Below, piece after piece: positions 27,223-37,112 of a stretch of DNA of 64,000 nucleotides (the stretch's first letter is position 1; each line of letters starts with the position of its first letter). The translations under genes and the position numbers were made by a program. The DNA comes from JAAELZ01 sp965237485 (lineage in GTDB: Bacteria; Pseudomonadota; Gammaproteobacteria; Arenicellales; Poriferihabitantaceae). The stretch lies in the NCBI GenBank assembly GCA_965237485.1, contig CBDEFQ010000004.1, forward strand, positions 1 through 64,000, in the 5' to 3' direction. The notes beneath the pieces were generated by a model. It did not search any database, was not told where the DNA came from, and saw only the letters and a list, made by a program, of their open reading frames with translations.

Positions 27223-27453
27223 ATGTCAGATTTTGATCAAGAACTTGATGCGCGCGGCTTAAATTGCCCGCTACCTATATTACGTGCCAAAAAAGCTTTA
27301 AATGGCATGGCGACGGGTGAAGTACTGAAAATAATTTCAACTGACCCAGGTTCAGTTAAAGATTTTGAAGCTTTTGCTTCGCAAACTGGTAATGAATTAC
27401 TCAGCAGCGATGAGCAAGAATCAGAATTTCATTTTACGATGAAAAAAGCGTGA
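27223..27453 (+). CDS. tusA: Sulfur carrier protein TusA
   Basis: A 76-residue protein with the signature LDARGLNCPLPILRAKKAL, whose Cys in CPLP binds persulfide sulfur. TusA serves tRNA thiolation and, in sulfur oxidisers, cytoplasmic sulfur trafficking. It lies 27 bases before dsrE2 and 2 kb from soxXYZA, which favours the oxidative role. An AGAGGAAAA ribosome-binding site precedes it. Confidence 0.93.
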   Translation: MSDFDQELDARGLNCPLPILRAKKALNGMATGEVLKIISTDPGSVKDFEAFASQTGNELLSSDEQESEFHFTMKKA

Positions 27454-27480
27454 GCTTCTTCTCAAGCTAACTAATACTTT

Positions 27481-27953
27481 ATGACAGAACGAAAGCTGAC
27501 AATCATCGCCACTAAAGGCACCTTAGACTGGGCCTATCCGCCATTTATTCTGGCCTCCACGGCCTCGGCGCTGGGTTACGAGACTGCCATATTTTTCACC
27601 TTTTATGGCCTGCAGATCCTGAAAAAGAGGCTGTCTTTAAAAGTTAGCCCACTGGGTAATCCCGGTATGCCTATGCCAATGGGCATGGATAGGTGGTTTC
27701 CTGTTTTGGGCACAGCTTTGCCGGGCATGGAGGCGATGATGACATCGATGATGAAAGCTAAAATGAAAAAAAAGGGCGTAGCATCGGTGGAAGAGTTACG
27801 CGATATATGTATAGAAGCCGACGTGCGTTTTATCGGCTGTCAAATGACCATTGATTTATTTGACATGCAACGTGCTGATTTATCTAGGATTATGGTGGTG
27901 CGGCTACTTATTTTGAAGCCGCGGGTGATTCGGATATTAGTCTATTTATTTAG
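27481..27953 (+). pseudogene. dsrE2: DsrE2-like sulfur-trafficking protein, frameshifted near the C terminus
   Basis: The frame opens MTERKLTIIATKGTLDWAYP, with FFTFYGLQILKK (membrane-like) and the conserved Cys in FIGCQMTIDLFDM, as in the DsrE2/COG2210 family found with tusA. After MQRAD the family's C-terminal DYGGAATYFEAAGDSDISLFI is present in another frame (from 27888, stop 27951-27953). One base is missing between about 27871 and 27888. Read literally, the product instead ends at 27984 with 31 unrelated residues. This is either a true mutation or a sequencing or assembly error; the active-site Cys is upstream of the break. Confidence 0.85.
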
Positions 27954-27966
27954 GGACTCCCATAAA

Positions 27967-28024
27967 CCTAGAAAACTCAGTTGAAACACAAAAGTCTGCG
28001 CAACTCCTTAATATGCCTAAGAAG
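27967..28024. repeat. Truncated MITE (left half only)
   Basis: The sequence begins CCTAGAAAACTCAGTTGAA and follows MITE 1 closely as far as CCTAAGAA, then departs from it. No right terminal repeat is found before sucC. It lies 13 bases after the ancestral dsrE2 stop and within the 160-base dsrE2-sucC spacer. The rest of that spacer (28025-28113) shows no clear promoter. Confidence 0.8.
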
Positions 28025-28113
28025 CACTTACTTCGGTTCTTTTTTGGTCCAGCTGTTGAGAAACGCTGGCCGCTGTGTTCCAATCTCCCTTCAATTAATA
28101 TGATTCTATCTAA

Positions 28114-29274
28114 ATGAAAATACACGAGTACCAAGCTAAAGCGCGGTTACGCGAATATGGTATACCGACCCCTGACGGCGTGCCTTGCTTTAGCGTTGAA
28201 GAGGCGGTAAACGCTGGGGATACCTTGGGCGGGGATTTTTGGGTAGTAAAAGCGCAAATTCATGCTGGAGGCCGCGGTAAAGCTGGCGGTGTTAAGCTTG
28301 CGCGAGGTAAAGATGAACTGCGTCAGTATGCCACTGAAATCTTAGGTAAAACATTGGTCACGCCGCAAACTGGGCCCGAAGGCCAAGAAGTGCGCAGGTT
28401 ATATATTGAATCTGGGGCCGATATCGCACAAGAACTTTACCTTGGTCTGGTGCTAGACCGCTCTCGTCGTTGCATTACGCTGATGGGTAGTTCAGAAGGC
28501 GGCACTGAAATCGAAGAAGTGGCGCAACACACACCAGAAAAAATTCATAAGGTACAGATTGATCCGTTAGATGGCTTAAGCGGCGATGACGCCGCTGAGC
28601 TAAGCAGAAATATAGGCATTCCAGAAGGCTCTGTCGAGCAAGCTACAGAGGTTTTTCTTAAATTGTATAAAGCATTCTATGAAGAAGATGCTTCGTTGAT
28701 GGAGATTAATCCTTTAGTCGTGACGGGTGCTGGAGATGTCGTTGCCTTAGATGCCAAAATAAATTTTGATGACAATGCCGACTTTCGCCACCCCATTTGG
28801 GAAGATTTACGCGATACAGACGAAGAAGACCCTAACGAGATACGGGCATCAGAATACGGCTTAAATTATATAGCTCTTGATGGCAGCATCGGTTGTTTGG
28901 TCAACGGTGCTGGTTTGGCGATGGCGACAATGGACATCATCAAGCTTTATGGCAGTGAGCCGGCCAATTTTCTAGACGTGGGTGGAGGCGCAACCGCAGA
29001 GCAAGTGACGGGTGCATTTAAAATTATGCTGTCAACGCCGCAAGTAAAAGCCATTATGGTAAATATTTTTGGCGGTATTATGCGCTGCGATGTGATTGCT
29101 GAGGGCTTGGTTCAAGCGGCTACCGAAGTCGATTTAACCATTCCTCTCATTGTAAGGTTAGAAGGCACTAACGTCGAAAGAGGGCGTCAAATTCTTAACG
29201 ATTCAGGAATTGAACTTACTGTCGCAACAACAATGTCAGATGCGGCGAAAAAAGCAGTAGCGGCGGTGAACTAG
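28114..29274 (+). CDS. sucC: Succinate-CoA ligase, beta subunit
   Basis: SucC with SucD converts succinyl-CoA to succinate with ATP or GTP formation in the citric acid cycle. The 386 residues start MKIHEYQAKARLREYGIP with an ATP-grasp fold (AQIHAGGRGKAGG, about 45-57) and the beta-subunit C-terminal CoA-ligase domain with VNIFGGIMRCD. sucD follows 3 bases after the stop. The usual upstream partners sucA, sucB and lpd are absent here. Confidence 0.97.
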   Translation: MKIHEYQAKARLREYGIPTPDGVPCFSVEEAVNAGDTLGGDFWVVKAQIHAGGRGKAGGVKLARGKDELRQYATEILGKTLVTPQTGPEGQEVRRLYIESGADIAQELYLGLVLDRSRRCITLMGSSEGGTEIEEVAQHTPEKIHKVQIDPLDGLSGDDAAELSRNIGIPEGSVEQATEVFLKLYKAFYEEDASLMEINPLVVTGAGDVVALDAKINFDDNADFRHPIWEDLRDTDEEDPNEIRASEYGLNYIALDGSIGCLVNGAGLAMATMDIIKLYGSEPANFLDVGGGATAEQVTGAFKIMLSTPQVKAIMVNIFGGIMRCDVIAEGLVQAATEVDLTIPLIVRLEGTNVERGRQILNDSGIELTVATTMSDAAKKAVAAVN

Positions 29275-29277
29275 ATC

Positions 29278-30159
29278 ATGGCAATATTAATAGACAAAAA
29301 CTCAAAAGTATTAACTCAGGGCATGACGGGTAGCACCGGTGCTTTTCACACCAAGCACAGCATTGAATATGCTTATGGCGATAAAGCTTATGTTGCGGGA
29401 GTAACCCCTGGCAAAGGTGGTCAAATGGTGGAAGATGTACCCGTGTTCAACACTGTTGCCGAAGCTAAGCAGGAAACTGCTTGCAATGTATCGGTGATAT
29501 ACGTGCCGCCGCCCTACGCTGCGGCTGCAATTGATGAGGCGATTGAAGCGCAAATCGAATTGGTTATTTGTATTACCGAAGGTATCCCCGTTCGCGATAT
29601 GATCGCTACAAGTCACCGCTTACGTGAGAGAAAAACCATATTAGTTGGGCCTAACTGCCCGGGTGTGATCACCCCCGAAGAACTCAAGATCGGCATCATG
29701 CCAGGCTATATTCATAAGAAGGGCAAAATTGGCGTGGTGTCACGGTCAGGCACCTTAACCTATGAAGTCGTGCATCAGCTCACCGGTTTAGGTTTGGGGC
29801 AATCGACTTGTGTTGGCATCGGCGGTGACCCAGTAAATGGGCTTAAGCATCTAGATGTGGTGAAAATGTTTAATGAAGACCCTGATACCGAAGGCGTAGT
29901 TTTATGCGGTGAAATCGGTGGCAGCGATGAAGAAGAGGCTGCGGATTGGATTGCGCAAAATATGACAAAACCCGTCGTAGGGTTTATTGCAGGGGTTACG
30001 GCACCTCCCGGAAAACGCATGGGCCATGCGGGCGCAATTATTGCTGGCGGCAAAGGCACAGCAGTAGAGAAAATAAAAGTGCTGCAAAATGCGGGTGTTC
30101 ATGTGACTGAAAACCCATCCAAAATTGGTGAACTAATGCAATCTGTATTGCAGACGTAG
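29278..30159 (+). CDS. sucD: Succinate-CoA ligase, alpha subunit
   Basis: A 293-residue protein with a Rossmann CoA-binding domain (GMTGSTGAFHTKHSIEYA, about residues 14-31) and the phosphorylated His in MGHAGAIIAGG (about 249). It forms the heterodimer or tetramer with SucC. It is operonic with sucC; the S9 peptidase gene follows 12 bases later. Confidence 0.97.
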   Translation: MAILIDKNSKVLTQGMTGSTGAFHTKHSIEYAYGDKAYVAGVTPGKGGQMVEDVPVFNTVAEAKQETACNVSVIYVPPPYAAAAIDEAIEAQIELVICITEGIPVRDMIATSHRLRERKTILVGPNCPGVITPEELKIGIMPGYIHKKGKIGVVSRSGTLTYEVVHQLTGLGLGQSTCVGIGGDPVNGLKHLDVVKMFNEDPDTEGVVLCGEIGGSDEEEAADWIAQNMTKPVVGFIAGVTAPPGKRMGHAGAIIAGGKGTAVEKIKVLQNAGVHVTENPSKIGELMQSVLQT

Positions 30160-30171
30160 CTGTATCACGGG

Positions 30172-32142
30172 ATGCCTGAATTAGCTCGCTGGTACAGCCC
30201 ACTATCCCCTAAACAAATATTCAGCCGGCAGGGCGCGCCGGCTTATCCGTTTTATCATTCATCTGGCCAACTGTATTGGCTCGAGTCGCTGACGGACGAT
30301 AAAGGCCGTTTAGCGATTACCACGCAAGCTCATGGCGAGCCTGATGTTATAACGCCAACCACCCATCAAGTGCGCACCGCAGTGCATGAATATGGCGGCA
30401 AGGCATTTTGTGTGCATCGCGATATCGTTTATTTTAATAACTATTCTGATGGTTTGTTGTACGCACAAACACTGCCTACAGCCGAAGATTTATTTAATAA
30501 AACTTCCAGCTTACCTCAGGCGCTTTGCACCGCCATTGAGCGCGGCGTAGGCTTTACGGACATCACTATGGCAAGTGATGGAAGCTGTTTACTCGCTGTG
30601 CAAGAAATTACGCAAGCACCGCAGAACTTAAATTGCATCTCTATCTTGCCGCTAACAGATGAAAAAAGCGATGCGCAAGTTTTGGTTTCGGGTGCTGATT
30701 TTTACGCTTGCCCTTGCTTATCGGTGGATGGTAAAAATCTAGCGTGGGTGCAATGGAATCACCCGAATATGCCTTGGGACAGCAGCGAGGCTTATATTGC
30801 TGATTTGATTATCTCTGATGGCAGTTATGCGGCAAAGAATATTGCTTTGGTGGATGGAGGTGAGGGCATTTCCATTTGTCAGTTGGACTTTTTACACGAC
30901 GCTTCGTTGGTCTATGCCAAAGATGCTGACGGCGAACAAGCTGCGCCGGGCAACTTCTGGAATCTCCATCATTGGCGCCGAGGGAAATCTATGGCGCTTA
31001 CAAGCGATTTTGCTGAATATGGTGAAGCCCATTGGGTATTTGGACAAAAACGCTGGCAACAGATGGAAGACGATTCACTGCTCGCTATTCGAACGCTCAA
31101 TGGCCATGATCAGTTAGTCAAGGTAATGCTAAAAAGTGACGAAGTTCAGGTGTTAGGCGATCACTTTGCGCGGCTCAGTCAATTATGGGTTTCTCCTAAT
31201 GCCAAGAAAATATGTGCAATTGCGCAGTATGCTCAGCGTGACAGTGAGATTGTTGAAGTCGCTGCGATCAATGAATACGGGGTATCCACGCTAGTAGCAC
31301 TGCCCGCGCTACTGAGAGAGGACCAGGTCTCAAAGCCCATAGTACAAACTTATCAAACTAGAGATAGACAACATGCCTATGCGCATTATTATGCGTCGCA
31401 CAATTTGGATACTAAATATTCAGAAGACGAACCTGTACCCGCTATAGTGATGGTGCACGGTGGGCCGACTTCAAAGTCAGATCAAAGTTTGTCTTTACTG
31501 GTGCAATATTTTACCAGTTCTGGGTTTGCGGTCATTGACGTAAATCATCGAGGTAGCACGGGATTAGGGAGGGTGTATCGACAGCATTTACTTGGCCGGT
31601 GGGGTGAGGTTGATGCAAGTGACATTGCCGATGCGGTGCAACATTTCGTCGCTAGTGGTGAGGTAGATGCCAACAAAGTTTGCATACGCGGCGGCAGTGC
31701 GGGAGGCTATGCGGTGCTCAGAGCTTTAACCCAATACCCATCTTTATTCTGCGCAGGGGCTTGTTACTATGGAATTGGAAATTTAATTACACTGTGTGAG
31801 ATTACGCATAAATTTGAATCTCATTACACCGATAAATTGGTGGGGGAAGTCTTCAACAGTAAAACAGCCTATTTACCTGATAGCCGTTATATAACTAGAT
31901 CCCCTATCTTTGAGATGGAGAAGGTTCAAAGCCCAATCATTTTATTTCAAGGTTTAGATGACAAGGTAGTGCCGCCAGCGGTTTCGCGGGAAGTAGTAAA
32001 AGTGCTTGAGAGAGGTAACATCGAACATGAATATATTGAATATGTTGGTGAAGGGCATGGCTTTCGACAAGCCGCAACGCGTATTGATGCTTTAGAAAAA
32101 GAGATGCAATTTTATCAAAGAGTGCTCGAACGGTCGGTATGA
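30172..32142 (+). CDS. S9 family peptidase (prolyl oligopeptidase / acylaminoacyl peptidase type)
   Basis: A 656-residue protein with an N-terminal beta-propeller (about residues 40-380) and a C-terminal alpha/beta-hydrolase. The catalytic triad is Ser in RGGSAGGYA (about 509), Asp in GLDDKVVPP and His in GEGHGF. It trims peptides; specificity is not readable. No signal peptide is seen, so it is probably cytosolic. It overlaps hflD by 4 bases (ATGA). Confidence 0.88.
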   Translation: MPELARWYSPLSPKQIFSRQGAPAYPFYHSSGQLYWLESLTDDKGRLAITTQAHGEPDVITPTTHQVRTAVHEYGGKAFCVHRDIVYFNNYSDGLLYAQTLPTAEDLFNKTSSLPQALCTAIERGVGFTDITMASDGSCLLAVQEITQAPQNLNCISILPLTDEKSDAQVLVSGADFYACPCLSVDGKNLAWVQWNHPNMPWDSSEAYIADLIISDGSYAAKNIALVDGGEGISICQLDFLHDASLVYAKDADGEQAAPGNFWNLHHWRRGKSMALTSDFAEYGEAHWVFGQKRWQQMEDDSLLAIRTLNGHDQLVKVMLKSDEVQVLGDHFARLSQLWVSPNAKKICAIAQYAQRDSEIVEVAAINEYGVSTLVALPALLREDQVSKPIVQTYQTRDRQHAYAHYYASHNLDTKYSEDEPVPAIVMVHGGPTSKSDQSLSLLVQYFTSSGFAVIDVNHRGSTGLGRVYRQHLLGRWGEVDASDIADAVQHFVASGEVDANKVCIRGGSAGGYAVLRALTQYPSLFCAGACYYGIGNLITLCEITHKFESHYTDKLVGEVFNSKTAYLPDSRYITRSPIFEMEKVQSPIILFQGLDDKVVPPAVSREVVKVLERGNIEHEYIEYVGEGHGFRQAATRIDALEKEMQFYQRVLERSV

Positions 32143-32792
32143 TGGGTCTCAAAGTAACGCAAGATAAAGTCATCGCGCTAGCTGGACTAAGCCAAGCCGC
32201 TGCATTAGTAACGCAAATTGCTGAAGAATCTAAAATCGATGAGCTTGCCCTAACTGCTTCAGTACGCAGTGTTTTGAATATTGATGTGACTGATGTAACG
32301 GAGATTTTTGGCGGCACCGCTGATTTGAGACTGGGATTGACAAGATTAAGTGAACTACTAGGTGGCTTATCGGGGCTGCGCGCCCAGTCGCAAATTCGTT
32401 ATATGATGTCAATGGATCAGTTGGCTTCTCGATTGAGTAGCGCGGCGCATACGCAAGCCTTGGTGGCGCAAGGTGTGCAAGAGTTAAACATAACCCACGG
32501 TGAGACGCTTGCTATGAACCAAGACGGCGAGCTTGATCCGTGGGAAGTGCGGGACCTCTACGAACGGCTTGGCTTGTTGTATCAGAAATCTTTAAGTCAA
32601 TTGCCGCCGCGTATTATTGTTAAAGGCGCGAAGGGTAAGCTGTCTTCGGTGGACAATGTGGCTAAATTAAGAAGCGCCTTGTTTGCTGGGGTGCGAGCAG
32701 CCTATTTATGGCACCAACTGGGCGGGCGGCGTTGGCATTTATTATTTATGCGTAAAGCTTATGCTGAATGTGCAAAGACGATACTGTTGTGA
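32139..32792 (+). CDS. hflD: HflD-like protein (YcfC family)
   Basis: A 217-residue helical protein with the conserved opening DKVIALAGLSQAAALVTQIA and the GTADLRLGLTRL block. In Escherichia coli HflD is a peripheral membrane protein that affects lambda lysogeny through CII. It normally lies between mnmA and purB; here it sits between an S9 peptidase and aroC, so the linkage differs. Its physiological role is not established. Confidence 0.88.
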   Translation: MMGLKVTQDKVIALAGLSQAAALVTQIAEESKIDELALTASVRSVLNIDVTDVTEIFGGTADLRLGLTRLSELLGGLSGLRAQSQIRYMMSMDQLASRLSSAAHTQALVAQGVQELNITHGETLAMNQDGELDPWEVRDLYERLGLLYQKSLSQLPPRIIVKGAKGKLSSVDNVAKLRSALFAGVRAAYLWHQLGGRRWHLLFMRKAYAECAKTILL

Positions 32793-32875
32793 TGGTTTGG
32801 GTGAGGTGGCAAAAACGGTTCAATTGTGTTTGCTAGCACGATACAATTGGCTTATCTAAATAGCTAGTTGATACC

Positions 32876-33934
32876 GTGCCAGGAAATACCTTAGGTCAAA
32901 GCTTTACCGTTACGACTTTTGGCGAAAGCCACGGAGTAGCGTTGGGCGCAATCGTCGATGGTTGTCCGCCTGGGATTGGATTGACTGAAGCGGATTTGCA
33001 AGGTGATTTAAATCGCCGTAAGCCTGGACAATCTAAATACACTACGCAGCGCAAAGAAGCCGACGAAGTAGAAATTTTATCTGGCGTGTTCGAGGGCAAA
33101 ACTACGGGTACGCCGATTGGCCTGTTAATACGCAATCAAGACCAGCGCCCCAAAGATTATTCAAATATTAAGGATCAGTTTCGTCCAGGCCATGCTGATT
33201 TCACATACCAAGCGAAATATGGGGTGCGTGATTATCGCGGTGGGGGGCGTTCTTCGGCGCGTGAAACGGCCATGCGGGTGGCTGCGGGAGCGATTGCCAA
33301 GAAATATCTTTTTGAACAATATCAAATGCGGGTTCGTGCCTATTTATACAAAATGGGGAGCATCGAGATACCCTTAAAAAACTGGGGTGAGGTGGAAGCG
33401 AACCCATTTTTCTGCGGCGATGGCGAGATGGTGGAGAAGCTTGAAGCCGAAATTAAGCGATTGCGTAGGGACGGTAATTCGGTGGGAGCGGGCCTTGAAG
33501 TCCACGCAAGCAATATGCCGGTGGGGCTAGGCGAGCCAGTATTCGATCGATTGGATGCCGATATTGCTCATGCGCTGATGAGTATTAATGCAGCAAAGGG
33601 TGTTGAAGTTGGCTCTGGTTTTAACAGTATTGAGCAAACCGGTGTTGAACACCGTGACCTTATTAGCAAAGCAGGTTTTGCATCAAATAACGCTGGAGGT
33701 GTTTTAGGAGGCATTTCTAGCGGCCAAGATTTAGTAGCTCGGGTGGCATTTAAGCCGACATCAAGTATTACCACACCTGGACAGTCAATCGATGTCCACG
33801 GTGACGAAGTTCAAGTTGTGACCAAAGGCCGACATGATCCTTGCGTAGGGATTCGCGCGGTGCCAATAGTTGAAGCGATGACAGCATTGGTAATTATGGA
33901 TCATGTGCTGCGTCAACGGGGCCAGAACGGCTAG
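32876..33934 (+). CDS. aroC: Chorismate synthase
   Basis: AroC makes chorismate, the branch point for aromatic amino acids, folate and quinones. The 352 residues include FTVTTFGESHGVALGAIVDG near the N terminus, RPGHADFTYQAKYG (about 105) and RSSARETA (about 124). The start is GTG at 32876, matching the family's N terminus. Its 3' end overlaps the convergent pntB by 4 bases. Confidence 0.97.
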   Translation: MPGNTLGQSFTVTTFGESHGVALGAIVDGCPPGIGLTEADLQGDLNRRKPGQSKYTTQRKEADEVEILSGVFEGKTTGTPIGLLIRNQDQRPKDYSNIKDQFRPGHADFTYQAKYGVRDYRGGGRSSARETAMRVAAGAIAKKYLFEQYQMRVRAYLYKMGSIEIPLKNWGEVEANPFFCGDGEMVEKLEAEIKRLRRDGNSVGAGLEVHASNMPVGLGEPVFDRLDADIAHALMSINAAKGVEVGSGFNSIEQTGVEHRDLISKAGFASNNAGGVLGGISSGQDLVARVAFKPTSSITTPGQSIDVHGDEVQVVTKGRHDPCVGIRAVPIVEAMTALVIMDHVLRQRGQNG

Positions 33935-35349
33935 GGCCTTTGGCGTTTAAATCCTAGGGTAGTGTATTCAAGTGCGTTTAGTACGGCCTCTATTGAATCT
34001 TTAGCATCACCGAACAGCATTTGGCTGTTGTCTTTATAGAATAACGGATTGTCTACCCCGGCATAGCCTGTAGCCATAGAACGCTTCGATATAATAACGT
34101 TTTGTGCTTTCCATACTTCTAAAACTGGCATCCCTGCAATCGGGCTGTTAGGTTCATCTAAAGCAGCAGGGTTAACGATGTCGTTTGCACCAATAACCAA
34201 TACTAAGTTGGTCTGCGCCAGATCATCGTTGATTTCGTCCATTTCCATCACAATATCATAGGGCACTTTCGCTTCAGCTAGTAGTACGTTCATGTGTCCA
34301 GGCATTCGTCCCGCTACAGGGTGAATTGCAAAGTGCACATTGCAGCCCCGAGCTTGGAGTTTTTTGGTCAAGTTTGAGACCGCGTGCTGAGCTTGAGCAA
34401 CTGCCATTCCGTACCCCGGCACAATGACCACAGTTTTTGCTTGCTCGAACAGCAGTGCGAGTTCTGTAGGTGAAATAGACTGAGCGTCGCCTTGGTCGGC
34501 ATGAATCGTAGCGCCAATGTGGTTAGTAGTGGAGCCAAAGCCACCCATAATGACGCTGAGAAACTGACGATTCATAGCTTTACACATGATGTAACTTAAA
34601 ATTGCGCCACTGGACCCTACTAGGGCTCCGGTAACGATCAGCAAGTCGTTACCTAACATGAACCCAGTTGCGGCCGCGGCCCAACCTGAATAGCTGTTTA
34701 ACATCGAAATTACAACGGGCATGTCCGCCCCGCCGATAGCTAACACTAAATGCGCCCCAAGAGCGAAAGCTATGCACGTGGCAACTAATAGTGCTGACAA
34801 GCTGTAAGGTATGCCAATGAAACTTAAGCCAAGAACTATACAGATTAGTAAGCCGCCGCCATTGATCCAGTGTCTTCCAGGCAATGTAAGTGCCGCGCCG
34901 CTTAGCTTACCAGAGAGCTTACCAAAGGCGATTAGGGAACCGCTAAAGGTGATAGCACCGATCAAAACACCAATGTAGGTTTCGATTTGGTGAATAGTGT
35001 GCGCGCTGCCAGATAAACTAGTTTGACCCAGCGCACTTGAAAAACCTATCAGCACCGCAGCTAAGCCTACAAAAGAGTGCAATAACGCAACTAACTCGGG
35101 CATTTGGGTCATTTCAACCCGTTTTGCCAGCCTTAAGCCAACGGTGCCCCCAACGAGCACCAGTAATAAAATAGTGCCATACGATTGAACGCTAGAATAA
35201 AGTAAGGTGGCAATAAGGGCAATGGCCATCCCTAAAACACCGTAACGATTGCCACGTTGTGCAGTTTGTTGATGACTTAAGCCACCAAGGCTTAAAATAA
35301 ATAAAATTGCAGCGATGATATAAGCTGCGGTGATTGCACCACTAAGCAT
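33931..35349 (-). CDS. pntB: NAD(P) transhydrogenase, beta subunit
   Basis: PntB forms the main membrane domain and the NADP(H)-binding domain III of the proton-pumping transhydrogenase. The 472 residues contain about nine membrane helices, then domain III with VPGYGMAVAQAQH (about 315) and VIGANDIVNPAA (about 390). It follows pntA by 6 bases. Confidence 0.96.
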   Translation of the reverse strand: MLSGAITAAYIIAAILFILSLGGLSHQQTAQRGNRYGVLGMAIALIATLLYSSVQSYGTILLLVLVGGTVGLRLAKRVEMTQMPELVALLHSFVGLAAVLIGFSSALGQTSLSGSAHTIHQIETYIGVLIGAITFSGSLIAFGKLSGKLSGAALTLPGRHWINGGGLLICIVLGLSFIGIPYSLSALLVATCIAFALGAHLVLAIGGADMPVVISMLNSYSGWAAAATGFMLGNDLLIVTGALVGSSGAILSYIMCKAMNRQFLSVIMGGFGSTTNHIGATIHADQGDAQSISPTELALLFEQAKTVVIVPGYGMAVAQAQHAVSNLTKKLQARGCNVHFAIHPVAGRMPGHMNVLLAEAKVPYDIVMEMDEINDDLAQTNLVLVIGANDIVNPAALDEPNSPIAGMPVLEVWKAQNVIISKRSMATGYAGVDNPLFYKDNSQMLFGDAKDSIEAVLNALEYTTLGFKRQRP

Positions 35350-35355
35350 AAATAA

Positions 35356-36900
35356 CTATTTTTGGAACATTCTTAGCATGCGTCGTGTTACCAAAAATCC
35401 GCCTGCGATGTTAATTGAAGCTAATACAATGGCTGTGCTGGCAAGCCATACGGCCAAGTTGGAAGGTGAGTTAATCTGCAATAGTGCACCTAAAACTATG
35501 ATACCGCTAATCGCGTTGGTAACGCTCATTAGAGGTGTATGCAATGCGGGCGTTACGTTCCATACTGTTTGCCAACCTACAAAGCAGGCGAGCACGAAAA
35601 CGATAAAGTGCGCCATGAAATCCGCTGGTGCGTAAGCCCCAGCTACAAGTAATAGCATGCCAGCCAGCCAGCTTCCCGACAACGTCCAATATTTTTGTTT
35701 CTTTGCGGTTGGAATAGCGTTGGCAATAATGCTGTCCTGATCTAGTTCAGCTTTCTTGAGGGCTGCCGACACTTTAATTGGCGGTGGTGGCCACATTACT
35801 TCACCCTGGTTGATAACAGTTAGCCCACGAATCATTTCGTCGTCCATATCTAATTGAACCTGACCATCTTTGTTGGGCGTGATCGAATCCAATAAGTTGA
35901 CCACGTTTGTGGCGTAAAGTTGGCTAGCTTGCCCGGCCATACGGCTTGCTAAATCGGTGTATCCCAATACAGCAACGCCGTTGACTATGGTCTTTTTGCC
36001 CGCCACGGTATAGGCGCAATTACCTCCTTGTTCTGCCGCCATATCAACGATCACGCTGCCAGCAGGCATCGAATTGACCATGTCTTGAGTAATTAAAATT
36101 GGCGCTTTTTTGCCGGGGATCAGAGCCGTAGTAATAATAATATCAACCTCCATCGCTTGTTCGGCGAATAAGGTCATCTCGGCTTCAATAAAAGCGTCAC
36201 TCATGGTTTGAGCGTAGCCATCACTACTTGAGCTACCTTCGTCGAAGTCTAGCATCAAGAATGTTGCGTTCAAGCTTTCAACCTGCTCTTTAACTTCTAG
36301 GCGAGTATCAAATGCCCTTACCACAGCTCCCATATTGCTGGCTGCACCGATTGCCGCGAGGCCAGCGACACCTGCACCAATTACCAGAACTATTGCAGGC
36401 GGTATTTTACCTGCCGCAGTCATTTGACCGCCGAGGAAACGACCGATCTCATGGCTAGCTTCGATCACTGCACGATAACCCGCAACGTTTGCCATTGAAG
36501 ACAAAACGTCAAGTTTTTGGGCACGCGAGATTCTAGGAACGCAGTCCATTGCCAATACAGTCGCATTGGCTTTTGCGAACTGTTGAACTTGGTCAGGGTT
36601 TTGTGCAGGCCAGAATAGGCCAATTATAGTTTTATTTTGATATTGCGCCGCAGCGCTATCGTGTGTTTTGAGCTCTCGAACACAAAGAATTATTTCGCTA
36701 CTTTCGATCAGTTTACTTTTACCGGAAATGATTCTGGCCCCCACATTTACATATTCTTGATCTCTAAAGCCCGATAGCTTGCCTGCACCTTTTTCTATGT
36801 ATACCGTGAACCCTAGGGAAATGATGCGTCCAACGGCTTCAGGTGTGCTCGCAACCCTTGTTTCACTTTTAATACTCTCTTTAAGAACGCCAACTATCAT
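35356..36900 (-). CDS. pntA: NAD(P) transhydrogenase, alpha subunit
   Basis: A 514-residue single-chain alpha subunit as in Escherichia coli. It has an N-terminal NAD(H)-binding domain I (GAGVAGLAAIGAA about 170; SVIVDMAAEQGGNC about 295) and four C-terminal membrane helices from about residue 410. With PntB it uses the proton gradient to make NADPH. A 33-base AT palindrome lies 108 bases upstream of its start. Confidence 0.96.
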   Translation of the reverse strand: MIVGVLKESIKSETRVASTPEAVGRIISLGFTVYIEKGAGKLSGFRDQEYVNVGARIISGKSKLIESSEIILCVRELKTHDSAAAQYQNKTIIGLFWPAQNPDQVQQFAKANATVLAMDCVPRISRAQKLDVLSSMANVAGYRAVIEASHEIGRFLGGQMTAAGKIPPAIVLVIGAGVAGLAAIGAASNMGAVVRAFDTRLEVKEQVESLNATFLMLDFDEGSSSSDGYAQTMSDAFIEAEMTLFAEQAMEVDIIITTALIPGKKAPILITQDMVNSMPAGSVIVDMAAEQGGNCAYTVAGKKTIVNGVAVLGYTDLASRMAGQASQLYATNVVNLLDSITPNKDGQVQLDMDDEMIRGLTVINQGEVMWPPPPIKVSAALKKAELDQDSIIANAIPTAKKQKYWTLSGSWLAGMLLLVAGAYAPADFMAHFIVFVLACFVGWQTVWNVTPALHTPLMSVTNAISGIIVLGALLQINSPSNLAVWLASTAIVLASINIAGGFLVTRRMLRMFQK

Positions 36901-37007
36901 GGATGCAATCTATCTGATTCTATATTGACCCTGCAATTCTAGATCAGCGGTTCACTTATCGACAATCAAATTTTTAACGTTCTTCATAAATAAATTTTAT
37001 GATAAAA

Positions 37008-37040
37008 TAAATATATATAAATAATATTTATATATATTTA
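37008..37040. promoter_or_regulatory. Perfect 33-base AT palindrome between dapE and pntA
   Basis: Two 16-base arms (37008-37023 and 37025-37040) are perfect inverted repeats around a single A. They consist only of A and T (alternating AT tracts). It lies 72 bases past the dapE stop and 108 bases before the pntA start, both on the minus strand. It could extrude as a cruciform, form an A/U hairpin in RNA or bind a dimeric regulator. It lacks the GC stem of a standard terminator. Confidence 0.6.
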
Positions 37041-37112
37041 CAAAGCCAATGCTTCGAATCTTTTTGGGGAAAAGCTTATTGGTGACGTAAACCGCGCTTG
37101 GCTATTTCACGC

